Assembly (NCBI GenBank): GCA_946407065.1
Contig: CAMJMQ010000007.1
Coordinates: forward strand, 1 to 64,000
Direction: 5' to 3'
Length of the DNA: 64,000 nt
Source of the DNA: an uncultured Clostridia bacterium
Lineage (GTDB): Bacteria > Bacillota > Clostridia > Oscillospirales > Acutalibacteraceae
Part shown: positions 45,457 through 54,020 of the stretch, in pieces
How the letters are laid out: each line of letters opens with the position of its first letter
Position numbering within the stretch: position 1 is the first letter of the stretch
Notes under the pieces: generated by a model
What the model was told of the DNA's origin: nothing
Databases searched by the model: none
The model's input: only the letters and a program-made list of their open reading frames with translations
Translations under genes and position numbers: made by a program

Positions 45457-46219
45457 CATCCGCAAAGCTTTTACAAACGGAAAAGCCTTCATTGCCTTCA
45501 TCACCTGCGGCGATCCCGATTTGGAAACGACAGCGGCGGTCGTGCGTTCCGCGGTGGAAAACGGCGCCGACCTGATCGAGCTGGGTATCCCCTTCTCCGA
45601 TCCTACCGCGGAAGGTCCCGTGATCCAAGGGGCAAATCTCAGAGCGCTTTCCGGCGGCGTTACGTCCGACAAGGTCTTTTCACTCGTCAGGGAGCTGCGC
45701 CGCGACGTCAGCGTGCCGATGGTGTTCATGACCTACTCGAACGTCGTGTTCTCCTACGGCGCCGAAAGATTTATCTCGACCTGTCACGAGATCGGGATCG
45801 ACGGACTGATCCTGCCTGATCTGCCGTTTGAGGAGAAGGACGAGTTTCAGCCCGTATGCAAACAATACGATGTTGATCTGATCTCTCTGATCGCGCCTAC
45901 CTCCGAGAATCGCATCGCGATGATAGCCAAAGAAGCAGAGGGCTTCATCTATGTTGTGTCCAGCTTAGGCGTGACGGGTATGCGCAGTGAGATCAAAACC
46001 GATCTCGCGTCCATTATTAAGGTCATCCGGGAGAATACAGACACTCCCTGCGCGATCGGGTTCGGCATTTCCACACCTGAACAAGCGAAGAAGATGGCGG
46101 ATCTCTCCGACGGCGCGATCGTCGGCTCCGCGATCATCAAGCTGCTCGAAAAGCACGGCAAAAACGCGTCCGAATACGTAGGAGCATATGTGAAATCCAT
46201 GAAGGACGCGATCAGATAA
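45449..46219 (+). CDS. trpA: Tryptophan synthase alpha subunit TrpA
   Basis: 256 residues from ATG 45449 with GGGGAGG. Catalytic Glu in [19 protein letters not shown] and Asp in [20 protein letters not shown] near the C-terminus. Last gene of the trp operon; no clear terminator directly after it. Confidence 0.96.
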   Translation: MSNIRKAFTNGKAFIAFITCGDPDLETTAAVVRSAVENGADLIELGIPFSDPTAEGPVIQGANLRALSGGVTSDKVFSLVRELRRDVSVPMVFMTYSNVVFSYGAERFISTCHEIGIDGLILPDLPFEEKDEFQPVCKQYDVDLISLIAPTSENRIAMIAKEAEGFIYVVSSLGVTGMRSEIKTDLASIIKVIRENTDTPCAIGFGISTPEQAKKMADLSDGAIVGSAIIKLLEKHGKNASEYVGAYVKSMKDAIR

Positions 46220-46259
46220 CGTATTCTTATGCGTTACGAGATAATTCTGTTTTAGGGGT

Positions 46260-46335
46260 GCGTAAGCCACTCTTTCGGGAGAGCGCTTGGTTCGCATTCA
46301 AGAGGTCAGCGGTTCGAATCCGCTTATCTCCACCA
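46260..46335 (+). pseudogene. tRNA-Ala remnant
   Basis: From GAGCG (46281) to CCA (46335) it matches the tRNA-Ala at 1887, with the same CGC anticodon arm, an intact T arm AGCGG-TTCGAAT-CCGCT and TATCTCCACCA. The 5' quarter is replaced: GGGGTGCGTAAGCCACTC cannot pair with TATCTCC beyond four pairs and the D stem is broken. Not a functional tRNA as read; a chimeric junction sits near 46275. Confidence 0.65.
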
Positions 46336-46339
46336 TTGA

Positions 46340-46382
46340 AAAAGACGGTAGGTATCGTAAGATATCTACCGTCTTTTTCATT
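46340..46382 (+). terminator. Strong terminator after the tRNA remnant
   Basis: GAAAAAGACGGTAGGTATC pairs with GATATCTACCGTCTTTTTC; long perfect stem. It may also end the trp operon. Confidence 0.8.
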
Positions 46383-46395
46383 TATACCGTACAGG

Positions 46396-46578
46396 GGTGA
46401 TAAGCGGATTCGAAGGAGAGCGTGCCAAACGAGGAGCGCGAAGTCGCTCTGAGTGCAGGTAGAATTAGTCCGGGGGACTAATTCTAGCGAGAGCGTAGAT
46501 CAGGTTTTTCCGTACGCTGAATGCTCCCAAGGCGGGGTAACCGCCGTCCTGTAAATATAACATAGCTTATCTCCACCA
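46396..46578 (+). ncRNA. Candidate structured RNA with a tRNA-like CCA end
   Basis: No ORF. GGTGATAAGC (46396-46405) can pair with GCTTATCTCC (46565-46574), one mismatch, followed by ACCA, like an acceptor stem closing 170 nt. Inside are AGAATTAGTCC-GGG-GGACTAATTCT (46461-46485), GAGCG-CGAAGT-CGCTC, AGCGTA...TACGCT and GGCGG-GGTAA-CCGCC. It may be an RNA, or DNA debris of a tRNA-targeting element; the T-arm is also present in inverted form at 46400-46413. Confidence 0.35.
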
Positions 46579-46581
46579 GAA

Positions 46582-46618
46582 AAATAACCGCTTGTTCATA
46601 ACGAACAAGCGGTTATTT
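46582..46618. terminator. Perfect hairpin, shared with the IS1182 flank
   Basis: AAATAACCGCTTGTTC/GAACAAGCGGTTATTT. The same hairpin borders the intact IS1182-type element at 55654-55687. Confidence 0.7.
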
Positions 46619-46745
46619 CAGATTGTCGAAAAAGTCCAGCTCAGGCCCAATATCATTAAGTTAAGCAACAAGACACTCAAAAGAAGTGGGTGCCCTGTTT
46701 TTTTGAAGAATTTTTAGGAAAAGGCTTGACAAAGATGAAAACGGC
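46618..46745 (+). mobile_element. Remnants of IS1182 and IS4-like ends
   Basis: 46618-46640 (TCAGATTGTCGAAAAAG...) matches the left tip of the IS1182 element at 54021. It runs into AATATCATTAAGTTAAGCAA...GTGGGTGCCCTG...GGCTTGACAAA, a copy of the IS4-like left end at 14736-14815. Nested insertion debris. Confidence 0.7.
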
Positions 46746-46751
46746 AACAAG

Positions 46752-47006
46752 TTGTTTGCTAATATTTCTAATTACAGCGTTGACGGAGAACGAGAATCCA
46801 CTTGGTTTGTTGATAAAGTCAAAAAGTATCATCGGACATTTTCAACTATAATTAACACTTTGATTGAAGCAGGCTTTCAAATAAACAAGTTGATTGAGCC
46901 TGTACCAACACCTGAAGCACTCAAAGAACATCCTGCGTATAATGATTTATTACATAAGCCCGATTTTCTGATTATAAAAGCTATAAAGATAACATCAGAT
47001 CAATAA
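46752..47006 (+). pseudogene. SAM-dependent methyltransferase, C-terminal fragment
   Basis: 84 codons: GERESTWFVDKVKKYHRTFSTIINTLIEAGFQ then PTPEALKEHPAYNDLLHKPDFLIIKA, the C-terminal end of a class I methyltransferase of the UbiE/small-molecule type. The SAM-binding N-terminal part is gone, cut by IS debris. No ribosome site. Confidence 0.75.
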
Positions 47007-47103
47007 TTATAATATCCTGCTTACCAATAAGTTTAAGAATAGCAATACCCTCTGTTTTACGCTGTTCGTATAATTAAGAATCAATACATTTTCGTCTTGA
47101 CTG

Positions 47104-47140
47104 GGGTGCCGGCTCGTTTTTACTTTTGAGCCGGCACCTT
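47104..47140 (+). terminator. GC-rich terminator
   Basis: GGTGCCGGCTCG...TGAGCCGGCACC followed by TTTTTG. Confidence 0.75.
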
Positions 47141-47159
47141 TTTGCTTTGGCACATAAAA

Positions 47160-47192
47160 AACGCCTGCTCACACAGTGTGAACAGGCGGATA
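47160..47192 (-). terminator. Terminator of the two-component operon
   Basis: CGCCTGCTCAC...GTGAACAGGCG, with a T-run on the minus-strand side (GTTTTTTATG). Same hairpin family as at 2878 and 56193. Confidence 0.75.
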
Positions 47193-47212
47193 CTTAAATA
47201 CTATGCTGATAA

Positions 47213-47995
47213 TCAGAAATCATTGAACATAAAATCAGCCCAATAATACTGACTCATATACTCATTGGCGTAAGCGTTGACCGCGCCCGCGTCAAGCTCG
47301 GCAAAGCGGTAATAATCGCAGTCAAGCACGTCGGGATTGACCGACAGCGCATTGTAGCTTTTGTGAACAGCCTTTTGCGCGCCGACCTTTTTAAGACTTT
47401 TCATCATAGCAGAGATCAGCGTTTGCACATAGCTCTGCTGATTATTATCATACGGTTTGTCCTCAAACAGCGCCGCAGCGATCTCTCGGGTGCTGCAGGA
47501 GCTGCCGTGGCGGTGTACCAGATACGCAAAGATTTCCTTCGATCTGCTGCGTTCAAAATGAACAGGCGTGCCGTCGGGCAAAAACACGTCAAAGTTGCCG
47601 AAGCACTGTACCTTTAGCAGCGCGTCGTTCTTCGGAATGATCGGGAACCGCAGTTCCTCAAGCTCACGCGCGACCTCTTCCTTGGTGACGGGCTTCATAA
47701 TATAGCCGCTCGCGCGCATATCCATCGCGTCCGCCTTGTACTCCGAAAAGCCCGTGACGAAAATGATATTCATCTTGGGATTGCTCTGCTTGAGCCTTTT
47801 TGCCACCTCGACGCCGTTCATGCCGCGCATATGGATATCCAGGAAAGCGACGTCACAGCCGTTCTGTTCCGCTTCTTCCAACAAATCATCCTGATCGTCG
47901 AACGCCAGAACATCCGCGTCGGGTTTGACCTGTTTGACGCACATTTCCAGCATCTGTAATGCCAGCTGTTCATCGTCAAGACACAGTATCTTCAT
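47213..47995 (-). CDS. Response regulator with SARP/BTAD-like output
   Basis: 260 residues. Receiver domain with phospho-acceptor D53 (VAFLDIHMRGMNG) and KPVTKEE; then a winged-helix region (LKVQCFGNFDVFLPDGTPVHFERSRSKEIFAYLVHRHG) typical of OmpR-like/BTAD-linked activators. It overlaps the sensor kinase gene by 20 bp and is its partner. Targets unknown. Confidence 0.9.
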   Translation of the reverse strand: MKILCLDDEQLALQMLEMCVKQVKPDADVLAFDDQDDLLEEAEQNGCDVAFLDIHMRGMNGVEVAKRLKQSNPKMNIIFVTGFSEYKADAMDMRASGYIMKPVTKEEVARELEELRFPIIPKNDALLKVQCFGNFDVFLPDGTPVHFERSRSKEIFAYLVHRHGSSCSTREIAAALFEDKPYDNNQQSYVQTLISAMMKSLKKVGAQKAVHKSYNALSVNPDVLDCDYYRFAELDAGAVNAYANEYMSQYYWADFMFNDF

Positions 47996-49907
47996 TCTTT
48001 TGATCCTCCTTCGGGAGTCTGACTGTCGCGACAGTGCCCTCCCCTATCGTACTCTCTATGTTCACTTCGCCGCCGCACATCTCTTTGAGTCGTCTTCGGG
48101 TATTCTCCATACCGACATGGGAGCGTCCGTCCTCCTTCTGCGGCGCGTTGACGTCAAATCCGACGCCGTCATCCGACACGATCACCTCATAGGCCTTTTC
48201 CGTTTCACGGGTCGCGATGGTGACCGTACCGCCCTTTTTCTTCATGCCGACGCCGTGCTTGACGGCGTTTTCCACCAGCGGCTGGATGCTCAGCTGCGGC
48301 AGGACGAAATCCGTCGTCTGAATATCATAGGCGACATTCAGCTTCTTTCCGAAACGGAGCTTTTCGATATACAGATACTTCTTTAGATGCTCCAGCTCCT
48401 GATCGAACGGGATCGGATTGGTTCGTTTGAGCGAATCCATATTGCCGCGCAGATACTTGGCAAACGTCACCGTCGCCTCCTGCGCGGTATCGGGATCGAT
48501 CTTGCACATCATCGCGATAGAGGTCAGGGCGTTATACATAAAGTGCGGTTGGATCTGTGACACCATCACGCTGACCTTTGCCTCATACAATTCCTTTTGC
48601 ATCTGCTGATAACGGATGGACGCAAGATACTGCTTTCTCAGATCGCGCACCAGATGTACCATCTGATAGATCATGGTGATCGCGAGTCCGAAATGATAGA
48701 AGTGGACGTCCGCAAAATGCGCATAGTGATTGATGACGTCAAGCAGGATGGAGATCGTGAGCGGCGTCCATGACGCAAGGATGATGACAGCCTCTTTGTT
48801 GTTCCGTATCTCCGTAAAGAGAAGTATCGTCAAGGTCACAATGCCTGCCGCCGTACACAGATAGACGTTCGGCGAGGTCGCGTACAGATCGCGCACGCGG
48901 GTAAATTGCAGGATGATCGCCCCGATCACAACCGTGATATACAGCGCGGTGACCACATTCGCGATCGCGCGCGTGACGCGTCCGGTCAGATTTGCTTTCA
49001 GATAGATCATGATCGTGATGATCAGGCAGTAATCAAGCACGGTCTCAATGATCATGCAGGCAGCGGGGTCGGCGATCCACAGATTGAGGTACGGAACCAT
49101 CCGCTGTCCGATCATGAACATCCCCCAGAAAAAGCACAGCGCGCCGAAGGCAAAGTATTTGCTGTTGATCTTTCCGAGGATGAAGCCCGCTACGGGGAAC
49201 AGGAAGATTCCGAAGAAGCAAACCAGCAAAAACGCCAGCAAAGGCGGCATGATCTCAAAGAAGAATTTGAGATAAGAGCCGTTCGCCTCACTGTAGAGAA
49301 CATGGAAGCACTCGGAAAAGCTCTGCTGCGCAAAGGGATACGGATTCTCCACCTCAAAGATATAATCTTTTTCGCCGAGCATCCCGTCGGCGTTCAGCGT
49401 CGAGGTGAATATGGTGCTCGTCCAGTACCCCGGCGTATCGGGAAAGCTGAGATCCTGCAGTAGCCCGATCGTATAATTCTGATCAAAAACATCCTTTTGC
49501 AGCATCGGGTCATTCGGATCCTCCGCGTTTTCCAGATACAGTTGTCTGAGCGTTTCCTTGTTGCGATAGGTCAGTTCAAAGACCGTATCGCCCTGCGTGG
49601 TTTTCATCGTGTACCAAACGTTTTGAGAGGAAACCGTCATATTGGCGTAAAGCAACGTAGAAGCTTCATTCATCTTTCCTTTGAACACGATCTTATGAAA
49701 GGTCTCGTTGATCGATTTGTCGGCGTCGATCGGTTTCCACGCGCCGCCGTCGACGGAGTATTCACCCTCCATGAAGATCGATTGGTTCCTTGTCGTGTCG
49801 ACCTTGAAAAAGTAGTGCGCGCCGTATACGACCAATCCGATAAACAGCAAGACCACGATGCCGATGCTGACAAAAGACCATCTTTTGCTGCCGAGTACCT
49901 TTACCAT
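47976..49907 (-). CDS. LytS/YpdA-type sensor histidine kinase with extracellular sensor
   Basis: 643 residues from ATG 49907 (GGGAGGTGAAGGT). One N-terminal membrane segment, a large external domain (about 30-240), about seven membrane helices (7TMR-DISM-like), then a His_kinase/HATPase pair: H455 in QPHFMYNAL, PLVENAVKHG and DDGVGFD. It should phosphorylate the downstream regulator. Signal unknown. Confidence 0.9.
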   Translation of the reverse strand: MVKVLGSKRWSFVSIGIVVLLFIGLVVYGAHYFFKVDTTRNQSIFMEGEYSVDGGAWKPIDADKSINETFHKIVFKGKMNEASTLLYANMTVSSQNVWYTMKTTQGDTVFELTYRNKETLRQLYLENAEDPNDPMLQKDVFDQNYTIGLLQDLSFPDTPGYWTSTIFTSTLNADGMLGEKDYIFEVENPYPFAQQSFSECFHVLYSEANGSYLKFFFEIMPPLLAFLLVCFFGIFLFPVAGFILGKINSKYFAFGALCFFWGMFMIGQRMVPYLNLWIADPAACMIIETVLDYCLIITIMIYLKANLTGRVTRAIANVVTALYITVVIGAIILQFTRVRDLYATSPNVYLCTAAGIVTLTILLFTEIRNNKEAVIILASWTPLTISILLDVINHYAHFADVHFYHFGLAITMIYQMVHLVRDLRKQYLASIRYQQMQKELYEAKVSVMVSQIQPHFMYNALTSIAMMCKIDPDTAQEATVTFAKYLRGNMDSLKRTNPIPFDQELEHLKKYLYIEKLRFGKKLNVAYDIQTTDFVLPQLSIQPLVENAVKHGVGMKKKGGTVTIATRETEKAYEVIVSDDGVGFDVNAPQKEDGRSHVGMENTRRRLKEMCGGEVNIESTIGEGTVATVRLPKEDQKNEDTVS

Positions 49908-50107
49908 ACCTTCACCTCCCGATCCATTCACATATAACGAAATGATGCTTGCTGAGTCATATACTGTTATTATAAAAAACAATTCCCGTAAAGTCAATGC
50001 AGCGATGGTGATCGCGATCAAAATACGACACGAACCACCGCAGGGCGATCCCCGTGTCAGAAGAACAGGGGGATCGTTTTTGGTTTATCAATCAATAGGA
50101 GCATCGA

Positions 50108-50139
50108 ATTGTGTTCGTTATATTGTGTTCGTTATATTG
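50108..50139. repeat. Short tandem repeat
   Basis: ATTGTGTTCGTTAT twice in tandem plus a partial third unit, just after the end of the truncated beta-helix gene. Confidence 0.7.
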
Positions 50140-50152
50140 TTTTTAGTTGTTA

Positions 50153-50630
50153 TTACTTGTATACGACGGACACACCGTTGGCGTTGTTGTTGTATTTCAT
50201 TGCGTTGCTGGTGTTGCCCCATTCCTTGGAGAGCTTGTCGCCCAGACCGTGACCGTACTGAACGAGTATGTTGCTTACGCGGTTGTTGGCGAAGTTATCG
50301 GTGAACTTACAGTTCTTGATGACGTTGCGGTCGTCGATGTGGAACAAACGGATCGCGCCGCCTACGTGGTCTGCCTTGTTGCCTTCAAAGGTGCAGTTGG
50401 TGATGCTGTTTTTGAAGTAGGAGCGGTCATATGACATTCCGGGTCCGATGAAGATCGCGCCTGCCTGGTCGTTAGAGGAGTTGTTCTTGAAGGTCACGCC
50501 GTCCGCGGTCAGGTTGTCGCAAGCGATCGCGCCGCCGGCACCCTTCTTTAAATCTTCAGGTGTACGAACATATTTGTCTTCGATCGTTTTGTTGCTTACG
50601 TTGCCTTCAAAGAGACCGCCTTTGCAACTT
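50153..50630 (-). pseudogene. Truncated paralogue of the beta-helix surface protein
   Basis: The minus strand encodes the last 155 or so residues of a protein about 75 percent like the C-terminus of the gene at 51576 (DLKKGAGGAI, CTFEGNKADHVGGAIRLFHI, KNCKF, VQYGHG, VVYK end). Everything upstream is replaced at about 50640 by IS1182 right-end debris. No start or ribosome site. Confidence 0.85.
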
Positions 50631-50673
50631 CTTTGCAGTTTCTAAAGATTTTTAATTATTATTATAAAAGTTT

Positions 50674-50799
50674 ATATACTCTCCTGACCCCGTTTCAGCT
50701 TCTATCTCAAATTACTGCTTACATTTTTTAGAAATATTAAGTCAAATATTAAAGCCATGTTTCAACTTACGCCGAAACATAGCTTTTTCTACAGACTGA
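50674..50799 (+). mobile_element. IS1182 right-end remnant
   Basis: Matches 55530-55653 of the intact element (CTCTCCTGACCC, CAAATTACTGCTTACATTTTTT, the AAAGCCATGTTTCAAC hairpin, CTACAGACTGA). It abuts the hairpin GAGGCTGCG-ATT-CGCAGCCTC. Confidence 0.8.
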
Positions 50800-50835
50800 G
50801 AGGCTGCGATTCGCAGCCTCTCTTTTTGTTGTTAA

Positions 50836-51520
50836 CCGAAAACCCCCGATTGTATCGGGGGTTCAAAAGAGCTTAAGCGATACACAAAAAATGCTCCTTC
50901 TGATATAATGGAAGTGCGGTCTGGCAACTGCACGAAAGAATCAGAAGGAGGTCAAGCATGCATGACAATAATAGTTTAGCACACACAAGTTGGAATTGCA
51001 AATATCATATAGTATTTGCGCCGAAGTACAGAAGGAAAGTGTTTTACAGACAATACAGAGTAGAAGTAGGAAAGATACTCAGAGAGTTATGTGAATGGAA
51101 AGGAGTACACATCATAGAAGCAGAAGTGTGTCCCGATCATATCCACATGTTTGTAGAAATCCCACCAAAAATGAGCGTATCAAGTTTTATGGGCTTTTTG
51201 AAAGGAAAGAGCAGTATCATCATACATCAAAGGCACGGAAATCTAAAGTATAAATATGGCAATCGTTCATTTTGGTGTAGGGGGTATTATGTAGATACAG
51301 TTGGGAAGAATGCAAAGAGAATAGCAGAGTATATCCAAAACCAACTCAAAGAAGATCAAGTCAGCGATCAAATGACGATACGAGGCTGGGACGACCCGTT
51401 CACGGGTAGCAAGTAACAATCGCAAGTGTCGGACCGCAATGCGCCTTAAGGCGCCGCTAATACAATAGCCTTTAAGGCGCATAAGAAAATCCACCGGCTA
51501 TGCCGGTGGATTTTTAATGT
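50836..51520 (+). mobile_element. IS200/IS605-family element
   Basis: Subterminal hairpins AACCCCCGAT-TGT-ATCGGGGGTT (50841-50863) on the left and AAAATCCACCGGC/GCCGGTGGATTTT (51486-51514) on the right bracket a lone tnpA. There is no tnpB. Exact tips are not resolvable by eye. Confidence 0.8.
50958..51416 (+). CDS. tnpA: IS200-type Y1 transposase TnpA
   Basis: 152 residues, AGAAGGAGG ribosome site. HUH motif H61-I-H63 in CPDHIHMFVEIP and catalytic Tyr in the GYYVDTVGKN segment (110-111). Moves single-stranded DNA by peel-and-paste. Appears intact. Confidence 0.94.
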   Translation: MHDNNSLAHTSWNCKYHIVFAPKYRRKVFYRQYRVEVGKILRELCEWKGVHIIEAEVCPDHIHMFVEIPPKMSVSSFMGFLKGKSSIIIHQRHGNLKYKYGNRSFWCRGYYVDTVGKNAKRIAEYIQNQLKEDQVSDQMTIRGWDDPFTGSK

Positions 51521-51575
51521 TGGTATTCTATTTAGCGTTTCTATTTGAGTGATTGGTTCATGTCTGTTGTTTATC

Positions 51576-53714
51576 TCACTTGTAGACAACGACCGTGCTG
51601 TTGTTGTTTGCGTCGGTGGTGTTGCCCCAATCCTTGAAGAACTTGTCGCCGATACCGTGACCGTACTGAACGAATACGTCGGAGCCTCTGCTACTGTTGC
51701 CGGTGAACTTGCAGTTCTTGATGACGTTGCGGTTGCCGATGTGGAACAAACGGATCGCGCCGCCTACGTGGTCAGCCTTGTTGCCTTCGAAGGTGCAGTT
51801 GGTGATGCTGGTTTTGAAGTCGGTATAACGATGCTCCATGCCGGGGTTGAGGAAGATCGCGGCTGCCTGATCGTTAGAGTAATTGTTCTTGAAGGTCGTG
51901 CCGTCTACGGTAAGGTTTTCAGCCCAAACTGCGCCGCCCGCGCCTTTCTTTAAATCTTCATTCGTGTGAGCGTACTTGTCATCGATGATCGTGGTGCTTG
52001 AGTTGCCTTCAAAGTGACCGCCTGTGATTTTCAGGTTGCTGCCTGCCGCGGTGAAGCTCTGTGCCGCGATCGCGCCGCCGCCGCCGTGCCATGCCTTGTT
52101 GTTCTTGAAGGTGGAATCAGTTACAACTATTTCGTTATCGGTTCGGGCATAGATGCCGCCGCCGTATTTAGCGGAATTGTTCTCAAAGTTGCATTTGGTG
52201 ACAGTCAGATTGCCGGTTCTGGGGAACATGATCACGCCGGAATTGCCTGCGTTTTTGATGGTGCAGCCGGTCAGATCAAGCTTGATGTTCTTGTCGTTTT
52301 CCTGACCCATGAAGATACCTGTGCCTGTGGTCTTGTCGATGGTAACGCCGTCGAGCTTGTTGGTGACGTTGTTTCTGTTCTCGTTTCTGATCGCGTTGCT
52401 GCCGCCGAGCAGGGTACCGTTCTTGACGGTGAGGTTGGTGTTGGCTTCACAGCCGAAGATCGGCTTATTGGAGCGGGCGGTGTTGTCGAGGGTGTGGCCG
52501 CCGAGGTTGATGGTGATGGTGCGACCGTCGTTGACGTTGAAGTTGTTGGACGGGCTGAAGCCGTACTTTTTCCAGTCGAGGTTATTGAAGTTGAAGCCGT
52601 TGTTCTTGTCTGCCTTCATGTCGGCGTACATGGTGATGGTGAAGTCCTTGCCGGTGGAAGAAGCCTGTGCCCATGCTTCGGAGAAGTCGCGGAAGCCTTT
52701 TTCCTGGATACCGTCTACCGGCTCAGAGAGCTTGACGGTCGCGCCGAGCATTGTGCCGTTGTTGAGGTTGTTGTCGATCGCCTTTTTGTATGCCTCGTTG
52801 AAGGAATTCATGGTCTTGCTGATGGATTGCTCGATACCTTCGTAATTGGTGTAGGGATCCTCGCCCTCGCATACCTTATAGATACCCTTGTCGATCTCAT
52901 ACTCTCTGACCTTGTACGCCATGTTGTTGAGGGTGAGCATGGTGATGTAGTCCAAGCCGGCGTCATAGTGGATGGTGGTCAGCTCGCCGTTAATGTCCTT
53001 CTGAACGACCTTTAAATAGTCGAGGGATTCCTTCCAGCTGTGAGCTGACTCTTTATACTTTTCTGTGACCTTGTCAAAGAGGTACTTGGTGGTCGCTTCA
53101 TAGCCGGACTGTCTGTTGGTGCTCAGACGCTTGCCGAGGACATAATCGCGCATGATACCGAAGTTCTTCTCCAGCTTCGAGATATCGCAGTTGCTGTCGG
53201 CAAGAATGGTTTTGTAGGCTCTGTAGGTTTTGTCGTCGATCTTGCCTTTACCGGAATCGGTGATGTTTTTCGCGTTGTGTGAGATCTTGTCAATAGCGTT
53301 GGAGTAGTCGTCGTGGAGGGTGTCGGCTGCATTACGGAAAGACTCGGTGTTGATCGCGCCGTTGATGACCTGGAGGCTGTTCATCTCTTCCTTATGATTG
53401 TCCTCAATGATGTCTTTCAGCTTGTCGATCTTATCGATCGCGTCTTTTACGGTGGGTTGCTTCTCTTCGGTGCCGTCGAAGATCCAGTTGAGCAGGTAGC
53501 CGGTGCCCATCTTCAACAGCGATCCGGCGATGCCGCTCGGAACGAATTTGTCGATAGTCTGGCAGAGCGCGAAGCTCGAGAGATCCTTGGCGACTCCCTT
53601 AGCGGTGGGTGCTGCCGCCGAAGCGGTGGTGACGCTTGCCGCGCCTACCGAAACGATGGTGACCAGTGAAAGCATTCCTGCGATGATCCTGGTTTTGATC
53701 TTGTTGTTTTTCAT
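51576..53714 (-). CDS. Secreted right-handed beta-helix protein
   Basis: 712 residues from ATG 53714 (AAAGGAGG). Sec signal with TASA-A cleavage near 30. Residues about 60-370 are helical (KDAIDKIDKLKDIIEDNHKEE). The C-terminal half is a parallel beta-helix of the Pmp/polymorphic-outer-membrane-like type, with repeats such as CNFENNSAKYGGGIYA, STFKNNKAWHGGGGAIAA and CTFEGNKADHVGGAIR. No cell-wall anchor seen. Likely extracellular, maybe binding or lyase-related; no catalytic residues recognised. Confidence 0.85.
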   Translation of the reverse strand: MKNNKIKTRIIAGMLSLVTIVSVGAASVTTASAAAPTAKGVAKDLSSFALCQTIDKFVPSGIAGSLLKMGTGYLLNWIFDGTEEKQPTVKDAIDKIDKLKDIIEDNHKEEMNSLQVINGAINTESFRNAADTLHDDYSNAIDKISHNAKNITDSGKGKIDDKTYRAYKTILADSNCDISKLEKNFGIMRDYVLGKRLSTNRQSGYEATTKYLFDKVTEKYKESAHSWKESLDYLKVVQKDINGELTTIHYDAGLDYITMLTLNNMAYKVREYEIDKGIYKVCEGEDPYTNYEGIEQSISKTMNSFNEAYKKAIDNNLNNGTMLGATVKLSEPVDGIQEKGFRDFSEAWAQASSTGKDFTITMYADMKADKNNGFNFNNLDWKKYGFSPSNNFNVNDGRTITINLGGHTLDNTARSNKPIFGCEANTNLTVKNGTLLGGSNAIRNENRNNVTNKLDGVTIDKTTGTGIFMGQENDKNIKLDLTGCTIKNAGNSGVIMFPRTGNLTVTKCNFENNSAKYGGGIYARTDNEIVVTDSTFKNNKAWHGGGGAIAAQSFTAAGSNLKITGGHFEGNSSTTIIDDKYAHTNEDLKKGAGGAVWAENLTVDGTTFKNNYSNDQAAAIFLNPGMEHRYTDFKTSITNCTFEGNKADHVGGAIRLFHIGNRNVIKNCKFTGNSSRGSDVFVQYGHGIGDKFFKDWGNTTDANNNSTVVVYK

Positions 53715-54020
53715 TTTTCTTCCTCCTTTATCATTATTGTTATTGTTTGTGTTGGTTTGATTGATGGTTGTGAGTTGGTTCATCTTTTTCATTATCCTTA
53801 CTCCTTTTTATATGGTATTGAAATTGTTCTTGGTCGAGGGCGTTTGCCTTTGTTTTTCGTTTGTTCCCTTGACTGTGACTAAAGTATAGCAGGCGCACTA
53901 CAACAAGATTACAACAAATACCAACATTTTTTGAAATTTTTTAAAAAATTTTTATTCATTCCTGAAAAACGGCTTATCCATGCGGTTTTACAAAAAGAAA
54001 AGGACTCCGAAAGAGTCCTT
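53715..54020. other. Upstream region of the beta-helix gene
   Basis: No gene. The frame of the beta-helix protein stays open 26 codons further upstream with an Asn/Thr-rich stretch; its good ribosome site argues for the shorter start. A minus-strand TATACT near 53886 is a possible -10. Near 54003-54020 GGACTC-CGAAA-GAGTCC borders the IS. Confidence 0.4.

Noticed and set aside
46258..46452. 64-codon ORF across the tRNA remnant
   Set aside because: It simply reads through the tRNA-like sequence and terminator; no ribosome site.
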